From: CAYHMW01 sp964357925
GTDB lineage: Bacteria > Patescibacteriota > Microgenomatia > UBA8517
NCBI GenBank assembly: GCA_964357925.1
Contig: CAYHMW010000033.1
Coordinates: 1 to 6,820, forward strand
Direction: 5' to 3'
Length of the DNA stretch: 6,820 nucleotides
Within the stretch, counting starts at the first letter, position 1. Each line of letters begins with the position of its first letter. This document shows, in pieces, positions 5,279-6,820 of this stretch. A program made the translations under genes and the position numbers. The notes beneath the pieces are model-generated. The model had not been told where the DNA came from. It was given only the letters and a program-made list of their open reading frames with translations, and made no database searches.

Positions 5279-5740
5279 ATGGAAAGAACTGTAGTTTTAG
5301 TAAAACCGGATGCGCTACAGAGGGGTTTAGTTGGCTCAATAATTGATAGATTTGAGCGGAAGGGATTGAAAATGGTTGGGGTCAAGATGCTTGTTTTGAC
5401 TGATAATATACTGGACGAGTGGTATGCGCATCACAAAGATAAAGGCTTCTTTGGTGATTTGAAAAAGTTTATGACATGGACACCTATTGTTGCTATGGTT
5501 TGGGAAGGGCTGGAAGTAATAAGTGCTGTAAGGAAGATAGTTGGTACAACTAAGGGGAGGGAGGCGGAAGCAGGATCGATTAGAGGGGACTTTGGGATGA
5601 GTGGTCAGCAAAATCTTATTCATGCATCAGATTCTCCTGAGGCTGCCAAAAAAGAGGTGACATTAATTTTTGAGGATCATGAACTATTTGATTATGAGTC
5701 TGCCAGCGATACTTTGATTTACTCCAAGGAGGAGAGGTAA
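5279..5740 (+). CDS. ndk: Nucleoside diphosphate kinase
   Basis: Ndk transfers the gamma-phosphate from ATP to other (d)NDPs through a phosphohistidine, balancing nucleotide pools in the cytoplasm. The 153-residue product has the family length and motifs. These are RTVVLVKPDALQRGLVG at the start (K9), the helix around YAHHKDKGFF (49-58), GTTKGREAEAGSIRGDFG (89-106, with T90 and R101), and NLIHASDS with catalytic His115 and N112. The ATG at 5279 is chosen because homology begins right there (MERTVVLVKP). A longer in-frame reading back to 5153 would overlap the divergent gene and adds residues with no family match. The stop lies 11 bp from the end of a convergent coiled-coil gene. Confidence 0.97.
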   Translation: MERTVVLVKPDALQRGLVGSIIDRFERKGLKMVGVKMLVLTDNILDEWYAHHKDKGFFGDLKKFMTWTPIVAMVWEGLEVISAVRKIVGTTKGREAEAGSIRGDFGMSGQQNLIHASDSPEAAKKEVTLIFEDHELFDYESASDTLIYSKEER

Positions 5741-5751
5741 TTTAACTTCGG

Positions 5752-6054
5752 CTAGTTTTTGAAGACTGCTGTCTCTAGCTTCTTAATTCTGTGTGTGTTT
5801 CTTGAGACTTGGTGTGACATAACTAATCTTTCATCTCGGCTGTCTTTGATTTCTTTGACAAGCACATCTTCAGTTTTTTGGAGTTCGTTGATAAGTTCAG
5901 ACTTTAATTCGTGAAATTTTGTGTCCATTTTTTCGTCTAGTTCTTTTAGCTCAGCTTTGGAAGTAAAGTGTTCGAAAAGTATCTCGTTGTTTTCAGCTAT
6001 TGTCTTGCCTACGATTTCTCCAATATTCTCCTTATCTTTTTTAGTTAGTGTCAT
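5752..6054 (-). CDS. Small coiled-coil protein, 100 residues (family member C)
   Basis: A highly charged, helix-forming protein, MTLTKKDKENIGEIVGKT onward, with a long amphipathic stretch over about residues 30-75 and the tail SRDERLVMSHQVSRNTHRIKKLE. It has no Cys, no membrane segment and no known catalytic motif. It is a paralog of the 147-residue protein at 4773-5216: the N-terminal six or seven residues and the last 35 align closely. The two genes also share TTGAAGACTGCT at their 3' ends (4780-4791 and 5759-5770). It lacks the 15-residue repeats. Like its relatives it is placed tail to tail with a housekeeping gene, here ndk. The function is unknown. Confidence 0.85.
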   Translation of the reverse strand: MTLTKKDKENIGEIVGKTIAENNEILFEHFTSKAELKELDEKMDTKFHELKSELINELQKTEDVLVKEIKDSRDERLVMSHQVSRNTHRIKKLETAVFKN

Positions 6055-6060
6055 GGAGTC

Positions 6061-6068
6061 AGTGTATC
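6061..6068 (-). promoter_or_regulatory. Possible extended -10 for the 100-residue coiled-coil gene
   Basis: On the minus strand, TACACT (6066-6061) is preceded by TGA, giving a TGn extended -10 form, and ends 6 nt before the ATG. This is the same spacing as at the 147-residue paralog. No convincing -35 is present; that region would lie inside the upstream LamG gene. A leaderless mRNA is possible, although co-transcription from the LamG gene (17-bp gap) is equally open. Confidence 0.4.
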
Positions 6069-6071
6069 ACA

Positions 6072-6820
6072 TTAAGGGCTCCCAGAATCTGGCCCAAATC
6101 TTGCGGCTGCATCATCATTCATCACTTTTTTCACCTGGGCTGCTGAAAGTGCGTAATTGTAGATTCTCAGGTCATCCAGTTCCCCTTGCCAATAATCAGA
6201 CTTAGTCACGTCGCAAGAAGTGCTGACATCAAGTCCGATATATAAGGAGCAGGTGCTAAAGTTCAGTGCATCTGCATCTGTGCTCGTGGATTCGACTTTT
6301 CCATTAAAGTACAAGGTGATTGCGGAACCGCTTCGAACAAGTGCAAGGTGATACCATGTATCGTTGCTTACAGTGGTTGTGCCACCGACTGATGCACCGC
6401 CATCAATATTGTAATCTATATTGCTTCCGCTTTGGATGATTCTAAGTTCATTGCTCCCGCCGCTGTCTGCGGCTACTAGGATTGTGTCGGTGGATGCTGC
6501 GTTGTCTGGTCTGATCCAAATGGCATATGTAAAGTCGGTGGTGGGTAGAGCAGGGGTGGCGATGGATGCATAGTCATCTACACCGTCGAAACTGAGTGTG
6601 TAGTTGCGCTTTCCAACGGTACTCCCAACATTCCACATTTCAGTGCTTGTACCACTCCCGCATGTGCCAACAGAGGTATAGGGGATTGTTGCTCCTACGG
6701 TGATTGTTGCGTCGATATCCTGGGAACCTGCGTCGTTCAATGTACTTCCTTGGCACTCATCGAGTTTATACCAATGATTTGGTCGGCCGCGGTTGAAGTC
6801 GTAGCTAACTTGGGCTTGAG
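6072..6820 (-). CDS. LamG/concanavalin-like jelly-roll domain protein, C-terminal part (5' partial)
   Basis: The frame is open from the TAA at 6072-6074 to the window edge, giving 248 visible residues with no supported start, so the gene begins outside. The segment contains a single LamG-like (Laminin_G_3 type) beta-sandwich. It opens with NHWYKLDECQGSTLNDAGS, followed by YTLSFDGVDDYASI, DFTYAIWIRPD, WYHLALVRSGSAITLYFNGK and the closing WQGELDDLRIYNYALSAAQVKKVMND. Such domains bind carbohydrate or protein ligands and usually sit on secreted or surface proteins. The low Lys and high Ser/Thr/Gly/Asp content here fits an extracellular location, in sharp contrast to the charged coiled-coil neighbours. 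No anchor or sorting signal is visible at the C-terminus (ends RFGPDSGSP), so any membrane anchor would be at the unseen N-terminus. Confidence 0.9.
   Translation of the reverse strand, partial: QAQVSYDFNRGRPNHWYKLDECQGSTLNDAGSQDIDATITVGATIPYTSVGTCGSGTSTEMWNVGSTVGKRNYTLSFDGVDDYASIATPALPTTDFTYAIWIRPDNAASTDTILVAADSGGSNELRIIQSGSNIDYNIDGGASVGGTTTVSNDTWYHLALVRSGSAITLYFNGKVESTSTDADALNFSTCSLYIGLDVSTSCDVTKSDYWQGELDDLRIYNYALSAAQVKKVMNDDAAARFGPDSGSP

Noticed and set aside
6076..6095. GGGC/GCCC with an inner CCAGA/TCTGG hairpin near the LamG stop, as a terminator
   Set aside because: It lies within the coding end, the arms compete for the same bases, and no T-run follows on the minus strand.

Overview
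The window looks like a chromosomal fragment of a small-genome bacterium, most plausibly a Candidate Phyla Radiation (Patescibacteria) member of the Microgenomates type. This is inferred from gene style: ComEC split into separate membrane and metallo-beta-lactamase proteins, tightly packed housekeeping genes, very small coiled-coil proteins ending in RI-x-KLE, and a LamG surface-type protein. No marker gene fixes the lineage. TGA is used as a normal stop, so the UGA-recoded CPR groups are excluded.

Bases 1-3205 are one plus-strand operon. It holds the end of a ComEC-type membrane channel protein, a ComEC-type MBL-fold hydrolase (start and stop overlap by 4 bp), an unrecognised 103-residue protein (again a 4-bp overlap), and arginyl-tRNA synthetase 16 bp later. 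Both the MBL gene and argS carry in-frame, palindrome-rich GC islands that look like inserted repeat elements translated into the protein. The clearest is a 62-bp double-hairpin element inside argS.

Bases 3206-6054 show a repeating layout. A plus-strand housekeeping gene (argS, an M16 metallopeptidase, ndk) is followed tail-to-tail by a minus-strand gene for a small coiled-coil protein of 89, 147 or 100 residues. The 147- and 100-residue proteins are clear paralogs; the 89-residue one shares their size, layout and C-terminal RI-x-KLE motif. The 3' ends touch or lie within 12 bp of each other, leaving no room for an ordinary terminator in the gaps. The 147-residue protein contains a 45-bp tandem repeat arranged AABB plus a partial fifth copy. 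Two of the coiled-coil genes have -10-like boxes placed 6 nt before the ATG, suggesting leaderless mRNAs. Short divergent promoter regions (3476-3507 and 5217-5278) drive the coiled-coil genes one way and the M16 and ndk genes the other.

Bases 6072-6820 hold the C-terminal part of a LamG/concanavalin-like jelly-roll protein on the minus strand, whose 5' end lies beyond the window.

The housekeeping genes are ordinary. The points of interest are the translated palindromic elements, the coiled-coil mini-gene family inserted between housekeeping genes, and the internal repeat expansion of one member. No tRNA, rRNA, CRISPR array, transposase gene or convincing rho-independent terminator was found. 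No stretch above 300 bases lacks a gene.
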